The position numbers and the translations under genes were made by a program. Positions 20,035 through 29,225 of a stretch of DNA of 64,000 nucleotides are shown piece after piece. How positions within the stretch are numbered: the first letter of the stretch is position 1; the number at the start of each line of letters is the position of its first letter. Below the pieces are notes generated by a model that ran no database searches, was not told the origin of the DNA, and was given only the letters and a program-made list of their open reading frames with translations. Origin of the DNA: CAIXQW01 sp046049675 (GTDB taxonomy: Bacteria > Bacteroidota > Bacteroidia > Chitinophagales > Chitinophagaceae); assembly GCA_046049675.1 (NCBI GenBank), contig JBJORA010000018.1:15822-79821 (forward strand). The letters are read 5' to 3'.

Positions 20035-21054
20035 ATGAAAGGCCAATTTAAGGCGATACTCTTTTTTACATTTTGCTTCACGGCATTTGCGTGCACAAAA
20101 GATGCGAGCGTTGTTAAGCAGCAAGGGCTAATGCAAACGCCTATTGGCTTTAGCACAATGCTAGTGCCTGATAGCAATAAGTATACACCAGAACGCTGGG
20201 CATTAGGCAAACGCTTATTTTACGAAACAAAACTATCTAAAGGCAATACTGTAAGTTGTGCTTCGTGCCACAAACCCCAATTTGCTTTTGGTGATAATAC
20301 AGCCTTAAGTCTTGGAGATGGCAATGCCATAGGTACAAGTAATGTGCCAACGCTTGCTAATATTGGCTACCATCCTTACTACACGCGAGCAGGCGGTGTG
20401 CCTACTTTAGAAATGCAAATTCTTGTGCCAATACAAGAGCACAATGAATTTAATAGCAATATACTCGACATCGTACAAGAACTGCAACAGGATGCAAGTT
20501 ATGTGAGTCAAAGTATGGCCGCATACAATCGTACCATAGATGCGTATGTAATTACACGTGCCCTCGCCAATTTTGAAAGAAGTTTAATTAGTGGTAACTC
20601 AGCATTTGATAAATTCTACTATCAGGGTAGGGGTACTGCATTAGCGCCTAGTGCGCAACGAGGCTATCAACTGTTTAAAAGTGCACGCACAAATTGCAGT
20701 GGCTGCCATAGCGGATTTAATTTTACCGACTATAGTTTTAAGAACAATGGCTTGTACGAAGTTTACGCCGATAGCGGTCGCATGCGTCTTACAAAACTAG
20801 AAAGTGATAGAGCCGTATTTAAAGTGCCAAGCTTGCGCAATATTGCACTTACAGCACCTTATATGCATGATGGCAGTATCAAAAGTTTGGCGGATGTTGT
20901 GGCGCACTATACTAATGGCGGCAAACAGCATAGCAATCAAAGCTCCTTGGTAAAGCCGCTTTATTTATCAGCACAAGAGCAAAAAGATTTGATTGCTTTT
21001 TTGCAATCGCTTACAGATACGAGTTTTGTAAATGACGCGAGGCTGTTGCCCTAG
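20035..21054 (+). CDS. mbnH: MbnH-like di-heme cytochrome c peroxidase lipoprotein
   Basis: The 339-residue protein has a lipoprotein signal ending at Cys20 (TAFAC) and two c-type heme sites, CASCH at residues 75-79 and CSGCH at 221-225, as in MauG and bacterial cytochrome c peroxidases. A conserved late segment (VPSLRNIALTAPYMHDGS) supports this family. The ATG directly follows the TAA of mbnP, so the two are translated from one message. Known MbnH enzymes convert a tryptophan of MbnP to kynurenine; that activity is inferred here from pairing. Plain peroxidase activity is the alternative. Confidence 0.88.
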   Translation: MKGQFKAILFFTFCFTAFACTKDASVVKQQGLMQTPIGFSTMLVPDSNKYTPERWALGKRLFYETKLSKGNTVSCASCHKPQFAFGDNTALSLGDGNAIGTSNVPTLANIGYHPYYTRAGGVPTLEMQILVPIQEHNEFNSNILDIVQELQQDASYVSQSMAAYNRTIDAYVITRALANFERSLISGNSAFDKFYYQGRGTALAPSAQRGYQLFKSARTNCSGCHSGFNFTDYSFKNNGLYEVYADSGRMRLTKLESDRAVFKVPSLRNIALTAPYMHDGSIKSLADVVAHYTNGGKQHSNQSSLVKPLYLSAQEQKDLIAFLQSLTDTSFVNDARLLP

Positions 21055-21065
21055 TTGATACAAAC

Positions 21066-22340
21066 TTACTTTGTACCAGCGCCTCTGCCCATACCGTAGA
21101 ATTTCTTTTTCTTCTGCTGTACTTGGTCGGCCTTCTTCTGACGATGTTCGTGACGCACTTGTTGGTTTTGCTTTGGCGCACGCTTTACAATACCATGAAA
21201 TTCTGTATGGTAAGGATGCTCAGCATTTACTTCTATATCTCTTCCAATTAATTTTTGAATATCGCGCAAAGCCGCTGTTTCTTCCATTTCGCAAAAACTA
21301 AATGCAATGCCTTTATTGCCAGCTCTACCAGTACGACCAATACGGTGTACATAGGTTTCTGGCACATCAGGTAATTCGTAATTAATCACGTGCGTCAATT
21401 CGTCTATATCAATACCACGTGCAGCAATATCTGTTGCAACAAGTACACGCGTTTCTTTGCTCTTAAAATTACTAAGTGCACGTTGTCTTGCATTTTGGCT
21501 TTTATTGCCATGGATTGCTTCTGCCTTAATGCCGTGACGCAAAAGGCCTTTTACTACTTTATCAGCGCCGTGTTTTGTGCGTGTAAATACAAGCGCACTT
21601 TCAATTTGCTTGTCTTGCAAGAGTAAATGCAGAAGATCTTTTTTATTGTCTTTTGCAACAAAGTATAACTTTTGCGCAATCGTTTCTGCGGTGCTGCTTA
21701 CTGGTGTAACTTCTACATACACAGGCTTATTAAGAATGCTTGCGGCCAAACTTTGAATTTCGTTTGGCATGGTAGCGCTAAATAATAGGGTTTGTCTTTT
21801 CGTTGGAATTTTAGCAATAACCTTTTTCACGTCGTTCACAAAGCCCATGTCTAGCATACGATCGGCTTCGTCGAGTACAAAGATTTCTAAGTCTTGCAAA
21901 TGCACATAACCTTGTTGCATCAGATCCAGCAAACGACCTGGTGTAGCTACTAGTACATCAACAGTTTTGCGTAAAGCATCTACTTGCGGATTTTGATTAA
22001 CGCCACCAAAAATTACTGTGTGACGCACACGCAAGTTCTTGCCATATGCGGCAAAACTCTCTTGAATTTGAATCGCTAGTTCACGTGTTGGTGTAAGGAT
22101 AAGTGCTCGTATGCTTTTTTTATTAGCGTACAATACTTCATTTGGCTTGCTCAATAATTGCAGCATAGGAATAGCAAATGCTGCTGTTTTGCCCGTACCT
22201 GTTTGTGCACAACCAAGTACATCATTGCCTTGCAAAATAGGCACGATGGCTTGTTGTTGTATAGGTGTTGGGCTTGTGTAACCCTCATCGTGCAATGCAT
22301 CGAGAATGGGTTTGATAATTGGTAAATCTGTAAATGTCAA
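21066..22340 (-). CDS. DEAD-box RNA helicase (RhlE-like)
   Basis: The 424-residue protein has the Q motif (TSPTPIQQQAI), motif I AQTGTGKT near residue 47, PTRELA, motif II DEAD, motif III SAT, and motif VI HRIGRTGRAG, followed by a lysine- and glutamine-rich basic tail. It should unwind short RNA duplexes in ribosome assembly, RNA decay or cold adaptation. It is convergent with mbnH, with only 11 nt between the stop codons. Confidence 0.95.
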   Translation of the reverse strand: MTFTDLPIIKPILDALHDEGYTSPTPIQQQAIVPILQGNDVLGCAQTGTGKTAAFAIPMLQLLSKPNEVLYANKKSIRALILTPTRELAIQIQESFAAYGKNLRVRHTVIFGGVNQNPQVDALRKTVDVLVATPGRLLDLMQQGYVHLQDLEIFVLDEADRMLDMGFVNDVKKVIAKIPTKRQTLLFSATMPNEIQSLAASILNKPVYVEVTPVSSTAETIAQKLYFVAKDNKKDLLHLLLQDKQIESALVFTRTKHGADKVVKGLLRHGIKAEAIHGNKSQNARQRALSNFKSKETRVLVATDIAARGIDIDELTHVINYELPDVPETYVHRIGRTGRAGNKGIAFSFCEMEETAALRDIQKLIGRDIEVNAEHPYHTEFHGIVKRAPKQNQQVRHEHRQKKADQVQQKKKKFYGMGRGAGTK

Positions 22341-22620
22341 AATTTGTTGTGTTGTTATTTACGATGTGGTATGGCAAATAAACTTATTTGCACAAGCACA
22401 CTGATGTGTTGTTAAATGTGATAATGGAATGAATTTGTCTGTACTTGCTACAAAACACAGTATGGAGAAGAATCACTGTGAGCAAGCAAGCGCAGGAAAA
22501 TAAAAGTCCTGAAATGCAAAGGTGCGCTAAAGAAATCAGTAAATGGGTTTCTTGGGGATGTTTCTCAGAAAATTAACGGGAGGGGTGGGGATTCGCAAAT
22601 TATATAATGGCATTACCCAC

Positions 22621-23103
22621 TTATTCATCTTCATCTAAATCATCAAACAAGATTTCTTGTATATTTTCTGTTGAATCCTCAATTGATAAAGAGCTTGCAC
22701 TATCAAATAAGGCATTAAAGCTCTCTATCCAATGCGTAATTTTTTCGATTGGGTCATCAAATTCATCATCATCATCAAAGTTAAACAGTTGCTCGTATTC
22801 CGAATCGCCACCATATTCGCCATGGGTATAGCCTTCGTAAGACAAAACAACTTCATCGCTATGAATGAGGCATACATAAGATTGCGAATTGTTATCTTCA
22901 TCTGTTGCATTAGTTTCTATTCTTAAATAACCAGCATAATTCAACTTCTTATAATTATCAATTAAATAGTATGCCTTAGATAGATGCAGCAAACTTTCTG
23001 ATGATAATTTGTGCGCTTTAAAATCAGTGATTATAGAGCCTAAAAAATCCAACAGATATTCTCGTCCAAGAGATTCGTTGCTAGTTAGTTCAAATTGACT
23101 CAT
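22621..23103 (-). CDS. very acidic small protein of unknown function
   Basis: I do not recognise a family. The 160-residue protein has a mixed N-terminal half with predicted helices (residues 8-55) and an extremely acidic C-terminal half with runs such as FDDDDEFDD and FDDLDEDE. It has no signal peptide or membrane segment. It lies at the left end of an AT-rich accessory block, on the same strand as the defence-like operon but about 600 nt from it. Strong negative charge beside a DNA-targeting system recalls DNA-mimic or immunity proteins; that is speculation. Confidence 0.7.
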   Translation of the reverse strand: MSQFELTSNESLGREYLLDFLGSIITDFKAHKLSSESLLHLSKAYYLIDNYKKLNYAGYLRIETNATDEDNNSQSYVCLIHSDEVVLSYEGYTHGEYGGDSEYEQLFNFDDDDEFDDPIEKITHWIESFNALFDSASSLSIEDSTENIQEILFDDLDEDE

Positions 23104-23249
23104 AATGCATTATTAAATAGATAGGCGCTTAGGCTAATACCCCAAATCTAACAAAATTAACCTTGTAGGGGAAGAAATGCACTGCTTTTGTTATTATTAA
23201 GGATATTAAAATGTAAATCCCAATTTCTAGGCTTAGTGCTTAAGCACAC

Positions 23250-23429
23250 TCATGGATTTAATTTAGCCCACAGGCCAAATTGGAAGCATTCCACGTAGCC
23301 GAGCTTACTTCGCCTGTCTAAAATTATAGCATCGCCACTGCTGCACTGGTAATCAAACTTGCTATTGTTGTGGTCCGATTCTGCTGCCTTGAGCAGGGCA
23401 AGAATCTGTGTGTAGGTGAATTGGTTGTT
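23250..23429 (-). pseudogene. remnant of a small gene lacking a start codon
   Basis: A 59-codon minus-strand frame is open between two stops and has no ATG, GTG or TTG near its beginning. Its translation looks like real protein, with segments such as QILALLKAAESDHNN and SKLGYVECFQFGLWAKLNP. I do not recognise the family. It could be the 3' end of a lost gene. Confidence 0.45.
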
Positions 23430-23484
23430 TTATATATATAAAAAATTAATATTATTAATTTCTAATTTTGATTTATGAGAAAAG

Positions 23485-23641
23485 ATGACTAAGTACCCCG
23501 TAGCAAAGAAAGCCTGTACAAATAGATAAAGATACTATTGAAATTAAATTTTCTGTTATTGTCTATTACGAATTGGAAGGCGTAACATTAAGCTATGCTG
23601 GTGGTGTAAAAGTGGTTGAGCTTAAAATTTTTGAAAGATAA
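23485..23641 (+). pseudogene. small gene broken by one frameshift
   Basis: An ATG at 23485 opens MTKYPVAKK and then runs into a stop. Shifting frame near 23510, at an A-rich run, continues as PVQIDKDTIEIKFSVIVYY and ends VVELKIFER at 23641. Together they would make a compact beta-rich protein of about 51 residues. One indel explains the break, so this is a probable pseudogene, or a sequencing error in a real small gene. Confidence 0.45.
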
Positions 23642-23709
23642 AATTAAACTTAAGCTGACTAAAAGTGCTAAAGGATTGTAGTTACTAATGAACAACTTAT
23701 ATAGTATCG

Positions 23710-24330
23710 TTAAGATAGGACGTCAAGTTCTTCATCTATTCTATAATCCTCAAACAAACCATCAACACAAGTAATTTCTACTGCATTGCCATACAAAAGT
23801 AAATTTGTAATGTTAGGCGCTTCAATGCAATGTTGACGATTTTTATTTTTAACATTATTGTCTCTTAAGCTTGACAATAACTTGCCTAGTACATTTTGTC
23901 CAACTAAGTATTCGCCTTCTGGTTTTGCACCCCATACTTTATCTTTCAATGTATATTCCACTATGTCTTTATTTAGGGTAGACAAAAGCAAACTACTAAA
24001 TTTTTCCCAATTTTGACTAAGTTTAATTTCTAACACCCATTGCATAACTTCAAAACGAATACTATCCCAATCTTGTCTTACTAAATGCTGGTATTTTCGA
24101 CTAACTTGTTTTGCAGTAATAGGACTTCTTTCATTAATTATCTGTTCTTGAATATTTGGATGCAAAGGGAATTTGCAAGCTTGATATAAATGCTCAACCG
24201 TAAAAAAATTAATGCTATTCACTTGCACAATATAATTTGGAGCCATGTTGGATAACCCACCATACACGTCAGTAGTTTTATGAAAAACGACTGACTTCTC
24301 TGCTTTATATTCTGTTATTTGTTGAGGCAA
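23710..24330 (-). CDS. NADAR (YbiA-like) family N-glycosidase
   Basis: The 206-residue protein carries the NADAR features in order: GLSNMAP at 25-31, TVEHLYQACKF at 44-54 with E46 in the usual catalytic position, a conserved WD at 88-89, WGAKPEG at 133-139 and GQNVLGKLL at 144-152. NADAR enzymes cleave N-glycosidic bonds of ADP-ribose or ribosyl-pyrimidine compounds, and some reverse guanine ADP-ribosylation of DNA. It is the last gene of the minus-strand run with the PRTase, methylase and helicase genes, 69 nt after the PRTase gene. Its substrate here is unknown. No DarT-like transferase is visible nearby. Confidence 0.85.
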   Translation of the reverse strand: MPQQITEYKAEKSVVFHKTTDVYGGLSNMAPNYIVQVNSINFFTVEHLYQACKFPLHPNIQEQIINERSPITAKQVSRKYQHLVRQDWDSIRFEVMQWVLEIKLSQNWEKFSSLLLSTLNKDIVEYTLKDKVWGAKPEGEYLVGQNVLGKLLSSLRDNNVKNKNRQHCIEAPNITNLLLYGNAVEITCVDGLFEDYRIDEELDVLS

Positions 24331-24399
24331 TGCAATAAAGGTATATGTGAAATTAAGAAAATAATTTAATACTTTGTCAAAAAAAGAAAAGTCAGCCTA

Positions 24400-25443
24400 T
24401 CACCCTCTATTTTGCAATGGGAAAAGGCCTTTCCAGCCATGATTATCCCACCAAAAGACCAACGGGCAAGTGTTACTAATGTTACGCCAAGTAAAGTACA
24501 TTGTACCTAAGCCAAATGTTTGGTGAGATTTAACAGTATAGCCAAGCGGTCTGATATTCAGTACCCTAGCATTTTGAATTTTATTTACAATCCTTATTCC
24601 TTCTTCTAGCATGATAGTCTCAAACCTAATTCTGTTTTCAGCACTTGAAAAAAAAGATTCTTTAGCTGGATTACTAGAGCTACGAATTGCTCTGTCAGAA
24701 TTACTGTCTTGTGATAGTTTATTTAAATAAAGTTTGGCGGATTCATTAATTTCAAGAGGAATTAAACAGTTTAGTGTTTGATTTTTGAACTTGATATTAT
24801 TTTGTATTTCATATTCATATTGTAAAACAATACCTTTCAGGAATCTTTCTGAATCTAGTTTCTTAGCTAGAATATATTGCACATTACCCCAACCCCACGT
24901 ATGGTAACAGAAAAAGCTTGCAATCAAATCTATCTGCTTATCTTTAAACAGCTGAATTGCATTTTTTCCCTTTATATTGGTTGTACTTAGCCATGTTTCT
25001 AAATCTCTACATAGTGTATTACCTGTAGCCAACACATCATCTAAATAAATGAAATGCTTTATATTACCAGAGCCACATCTTTCAATGCTAAACGAATAAT
25101 TTTCTTGAAGCACTTCATCCATCAGTTTTAAAATTTGTGACTGGCTTTTACCAGGTTTTTGTAAATCTAAAAAGTGAGTATTAGCTAAAAACGAACTTAT
25201 TCTATCATATTTGAAATACTTGGCTAATTCATGTAAATTATTAAATAAGTATTTTTTAGCCTTTGCTTTGGATAAGTAAATGTTTTGATTAAGCAAATGT
25301 AGAAACTCCTCTAAAATAAAAGTCCGATCTGTTTCTTGAAACTGATTTACCCAAGCAAGAATATCACGCGTATTAATGAATACACCATGGTCATTTTGAT
25401 AATCCGAAATAATATTTTTTATTTGTTCTGCTAAAAACTCCAT
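24400..25443 (-). CDS. PRTase-CE-like phosphoribosyltransferase-domain protein
   Basis: This 347-residue protein has the type I phosphoribosyltransferase PRPP-loop pattern at about 131-144: a hydrophobic strand, then DD at 135-136 and ATGNTL. The N-terminal 90 residues are helical. The C-terminus (FGLGTMYFTWRN, then CPLVFWW and GLFPL) matches my memory of the PRTase-CE family named in predicted prokaryotic conflict systems. The gene starts 9 nt after the methylase stop and precedes the NADAR gene, so it is embedded in the operon. Reaction and base are unknown. The fold call rests mainly on the PRPP loop. Confidence 0.72.
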   Translation of the reverse strand: MEFLAEQIKNIISDYQNDHGVFINTRDILAWVNQFQETDRTFILEEFLHLLNQNIYLSKAKAKKYLFNNLHELAKYFKYDRISSFLANTHFLDLQKPGKSQSQILKLMDEVLQENYSFSIERCGSGNIKHFIYLDDVLATGNTLCRDLETWLSTTNIKGKNAIQLFKDKQIDLIASFFCYHTWGWGNVQYILAKKLDSERFLKGIVLQYEYEIQNNIKFKNQTLNCLIPLEINESAKLYLNKLSQDSNSDRAIRSSSNPAKESFFSSAENRIRFETIMLEEGIRIVNKIQNARVLNIRPLGYTVKSHQTFGLGTMYFTWRNISNTCPLVFWWDNHGWKGLFPLQNRG

Positions 25444-25452
25444 TTCATTCTC

Positions 25453-28400
25453 TTAAATTTTATACCTCTCCCAATCTGCCTTACTTAAAGTAGGGTCTAT
25501 GATGCAAGCTTCTTGGTAGTTGAGGTTGTATAAATGGTACACCATTACATCTATTTGATGCTCTAGTACGCTAGTGTCGGCATTGGATTTTTTGAGGGTG
25601 AGGATTTTATTGACAAGCGATATAAAAGAGGTTTGTTTTTTTTCGGAAACGCCTATAATTGGTATAGACTCTAATTGATTTTTTTGAATATGTGGAAATA
25701 TTTTATCATCATTTTGATAAATATTGAAAAACCAAAAATTTAATAATTTAGAATTTAATAGTCCTAGAAGAAAATTAATACTTAATGCATTGTTTTTAAT
25801 ATGAACATTATAAACAACATTAGTATTATAGAATCCAACTTCATCTAATGAGAAAATAAGTGTATTTGAAACAAATCTAGTCAGTAATTTTGGATGGTCT
25901 GAAAAGTACTCTTTCTTCTTAAATGTTTTAGTATCTGAAAAAATTGGTGCGACATAATAACCCGAATGTGTTGTAATAAATCTATGAATATTTTCACCTT
26001 TAATTATTGGGTATTTAGTTTTTGTCTTAGAAACTGAGTGATGATTAAATCCGAACTCAAAGCCCCTGATAATTTCTACATAATTTTCAAGTCTTCTAGT
26101 ATTCATTTTTGAGATCAATTCAATTATCGAGTATTTCTCGTTGTTCATTCCGATCGGCCAAATTTTAAATGGCAAGTTTTTCAAGATATTAAATGATATT
26201 CTATTCCTTGGTACAAATTTATTATCATGGAAAACAATGTTATCAAATGATTCAGTCTTTATGTTTTTGAGTGCAATAATTATATTAGACTCTACCGATG
26301 CTTGTTCAAATGGCATTTGCGTGTCAATATATTTTGTGAGAATAATTGTTTTTAACAAATAATCCCTAGCATTTTCTAAGTTTTGATTTGATGCAATAGT
26401 TTTAGGAATTATAAAAGTTAATAACCCTTGTTGATTTAGAATTTGAGTTGATTTTTCAATAAAGATAGTGAATAAATCAAATTGGTTTTGAGCTAAAAGG
26501 TATCGTTCTTTAAAATACTCAACTTGCTGATTGCTAATTAAGCCAGTTCTGAGACCCACATACGGCGGATTCCCAATCACCACATCAAAACCATCTTTAA
26601 TCCCAAACATCCATTCCATATCAAACCAATCGGCACTTGCATTTTGGTTATACAGATCCCAGTTGGCAATTTTAATAGCTTGATGTTTGTATTTATCTTC
26701 TAGTGTATTGAGGCTTAGTTTATCAATCTTTTGCAGCGCATCTGCAATTATTTTTTTATGTTTAGTAATGGCTAGCTGCTTTTGGTTGATGTTTTGAATG
26801 CTTTCTCCGCCAAACATATCTTTCACGATATGTTGCTGTATTAGGTCAGGCATATCCTCCGTGGTTTTGCGCAGCGCTAGCTTCTCGTTTTGTAAAAGTA
26901 TTGTAAGCTCTTTTATTTTTGCCTGCCGCTTTTTTTCGTCGCCAATACCTAGCAACTTATTCATTATTTGTTGGCGTACTTCCTTATCAGCCTTTTGTAT
27001 TTCTTTTTTTTCTTTGCGTGTTTTGGCAGTAAAGTGTGCTTGGCGTATTGCTTTTAGTTTTTCCTTCAAGTTCGCGGTTTCGTCTATACTTGTATCTTCT
27101 ACACCTGCAACAATGTTTTTAGGCAGGTCAAGCCCTATTAAAGTATTGGCAATTACAAACTTAGTTTCTAGGTTAGGCAGGGGTTGTATATTTTTATTGT
27201 GTTGGTCCACAATTAAGCTTAAGAAAAAACGTAGCTTACTTATTTGTATGGCCACATCTTGTATATCTACACCATAAATGCAATTTTGTATAATGTACAG
27301 TTTGCGTGCAAAGTCGGAGCCATTATATTGTTTATCAAAATTGGCTTCTAGTTCCGCAAGTTCTGTGGCTATGGCCTCGGTGGCTTTTGCTTTTACTTGT
27401 TTGTCGTTAAGGCCTTTTACAATTTCTTCATCTTTTTTTAGTTTGGCTATTTGTACTTCTAGTGTTATGTCATGCTGTACTTGTTTCCAAATTTTATTGT
27501 CGGCATCTACTTTTTGCAGCAGTTCTACCATTTGGTACAACACACCCATGGGGAATGCGCCAGAGCCACAGGCAGGGTCTAGTATTTTTACCTGCGCCAA
27601 AGCTTTTACAAATTTGTATTTGCCATTGGCGTCCATTGTTGGTAAATCATCAATATTTTCAATTGCCAATTCTGGCAATTGGGTTTGGATATAACTTTGC
27701 AAACTTTGGCTTACCATATAGTTTACAATTTCTTGTGGGGTGTAAAAACTACCTGTTCCTTTGCGCGCCGTAGCGCCAGTTTCTGGGTTGTAGTAAGCTA
27801 GTAAGTTTTCAAAAATTTCGCCTAGTAAGTATGGATCTAGTGCTACATCTACATCTAGTGGCGTATTTTCTTCTACCGTAAATTTATACTCGTTAAATAT
27901 TTCGAATAAACCTTTTACGGTATACTTACCCTTTTTGTCATAAATAATTTGCAGCTCTTCACTAAAATCTATTTCTTCTTTTTCAAAAAATAAATAATCT
28001 GGCATTATGGCTTGCCATTCTTTTTTACGGCTAAAGCCGTCTATAATTTCTCTGGCTTCTTTATTGTCTAAACTATCAAATAAACCTCCGTTTAAAAAAG
28101 GAATAGATGCAAATAGTTTCATTATTTTTTTAGGATCGGCATCTGCAAATAATTTTTCGTAACGGTACAAACTATTAACGTCGAAAGTATTAGCATTTTT
28201 TGGAATAGAACCTCCATCTAATGCAAAGTCTCGGCTTTTGGCATCTCTATTTAAAGTAGCAAAAAACAAATTTTGCAATATGGCATTGTAGTAGCCACTG
28301 CTTGTTTTTGTATGAAAAGTTTTTAACGTTTGTTTTATAGAATCTGGCTCAAATAAATGATGAGGCACTAATTTTTTTTCTTTTAGAAACCATACAAATA

Positions 28401-29190
28401 CCATACGGGTTATAAAGCGTATGGCAGCTTTTTGGTTGGCTAGTTCTTGCAGCTCTTTATTGGTTTTGCCTTTCTGCTTTTCATCGGCTTTAAGGTATTC
28501 ATACGGAAACTTACTTTTGGCAACACACCAAAAATACCAGTTGGCTATTTTTTTAAAGAACTGTTTATTAAGTTCTTTGGTATTAAATACGTTTTGCCAA
28601 TGCGTGTAGATACCTTCAAAAGTTTCTACCGCTTTGGGTATTTGTAATTCATTTAATATTTTTAGATGTGCTCCATGCGTTTTACTAATACTCACATCCT
28701 TTAGCATACTCACCTTGCCAACTTTATCGCCTTCTTTGTAAGCCACTTTATAGTTTACACGTTGTGCATTAGCAAGGCATAACAAATCATCATCATATCT
28801 ATAAACAATGGTAACTGGTAGGTATGGAAATTTACGATTGATGAGGCGGGTAATTTCGCTAATAGTTGTACGTGTAGGTGAAATTTTAAGTACAATAGCG
28901 CAAATAATTAATCCTTCATAATCTGCCTTTAAATTTGCAACTTCTGAAACGTTTTTAAATTTTGTTTTTCCTTGATTTACACTATTATCATCTACCAAAC
29001 CTACTACATATAAACTTTCAATGTTTTCTTTAATAAATTTTTGTTGATTAGCGGTAATACCTTCAAAAAAACCTTTTGTATCAAAAGGCTTTGCGTCAAA
29101 TGGTGCAATAGGTACTTGTAATTGTTTGCTAAAGAAATCAACTGTGGCTTGATGTAGTTTTTTTTTGTTATTTAACTCTGATAGATTCAT
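25453..29190 (-). CDS. Eco57I-like N6-adenine DNA methylase with specificity region
   Basis: The 1245-residue protein has methylase motif I ILDPACGSGAFPMG near residue 538 and motif IV GNPPYVG near 872, the order of gamma-type N6-adenine methylases. Between them lies a lysine-rich, probably coiled-coil insert (about 620-820). A long N-terminal region of about 450 residues has no motif I can assign. The C-terminal 350 residues look like a TaqI/Eco57I-type target-recognition region ending in LYNLNYQEACIIDPTL. It should methylate adenine in a specific site and may mark self DNA. It follows the PLD-helicase gene by 35 nt. There is no obvious PD-(D/E)XK motif, so cleavage is probably by the partner. 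Confidence 0.9.
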   Translation of the reverse strand: MNLSELNNKKKLHQATVDFFSKQLQVPIAPFDAKPFDTKGFFEGITANQQKFIKENIESLYVVGLVDDNSVNQGKTKFKNVSEVANLKADYEGLIICAIVLKISPTRTTISEITRLINRKFPYLPVTIVYRYDDDLLCLANAQRVNYKVAYKEGDKVGKVSMLKDVSISKTHGAHLKILNELQIPKAVETFEGIYTHWQNVFNTKELNKQFFKKIANWYFWCVAKSKFPYEYLKADEKQKGKTNKELQELANQKAAIRFITRMVFVWFLKEKKLVPHHLFEPDSIKQTLKTFHTKTSSGYYNAILQNLFFATLNRDAKSRDFALDGGSIPKNANTFDVNSLYRYEKLFADADPKKIMKLFASIPFLNGGLFDSLDNKEAREIIDGFSRKKEWQAIMPDYLFFEKEEIDFSEELQIIYDKKGKYTVKGLFEIFNEYKFTVEENTPLDVDVALDPYLLGEIFENLLAYYNPETGATARKGTGSFYTPQEIVNYMVSQSLQSYIQTQLPELAIENIDDLPTMDANGKYKFVKALAQVKILDPACGSGAFPMGVLYQMVELLQKVDADNKIWKQVQHDITLEVQIAKLKKDEEIVKGLNDKQVKAKATEAIATELAELEANFDKQYNGSDFARKLYIIQNCIYGVDIQDVAIQISKLRFFLSLIVDQHNKNIQPLPNLETKFVIANTLIGLDLPKNIVAGVEDTSIDETANLKEKLKAIRQAHFTAKTRKEKKEIQKADKEVRQQIMNKLLGIGDEKKRQAKIKELTILLQNEKLALRKTTEDMPDLIQQHIVKDMFGGESIQNINQKQLAITKHKKIIADALQKIDKLSLNTLEDKYKHQAIKIANWDLYNQNASADWFDMEWMFGIKDGFDVVIGNPPYVGLRTGLISNQQVEYFKERYLLAQNQFDLFTIFIEKSTQILNQQGLLTFIIPKTIASNQNLENARDYLLKTIILTKYIDTQMPFEQASVESNIIIALKNIKTESFDNIVFHDNKFVPRNRISFNILKNLPFKIWPIGMNNEKYSIIELISKMNTRRLENYVEIIRGFEFGFNHHSVSKTKTKYPIIKGENIHRFITTHSGYYVAPIFSDTKTFKKKEYFSDHPKLLTRFVSNTLIFSLDEVGFYNTNVVYNVHIKNNALSINFLLGLLNSKLLNFWFFNIYQNDDKIFPHIQKNQLESIPIIGVSEKKQTSFISLVNKILTLKKSNADTSVLEHQIDVMVYHLYNLNYQEACIIDPTLSKADWERYKI

Positions 29191-29225
29191 AAACTTTGTT
29201 CTATTTGTAGGTGCTGCTTTTTTAG

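Larger units (their letters stand above)
23104..23709. other. gene-poor stretch with two decayed coding remnants
   Basis: No intact gene is visible over 606 nt. Two protein-like open stretches remain, one on each strand, both without an intact start-to-stop frame (entries at 23250-23429 and 23485-23641). A low-complexity AT run (TATATATATA) lies between them. This looks like a scar at the edge of the accessory block. Confidence 0.6.

Noticed and set aside
23710..24330. NADAR gene read as a DarT/NADAR toxin-antitoxin pair
   Set aside because: No DarT-like ADP-ribosyltransferase is found on either strand next to it; the neighbour is a PRTase-like gene.
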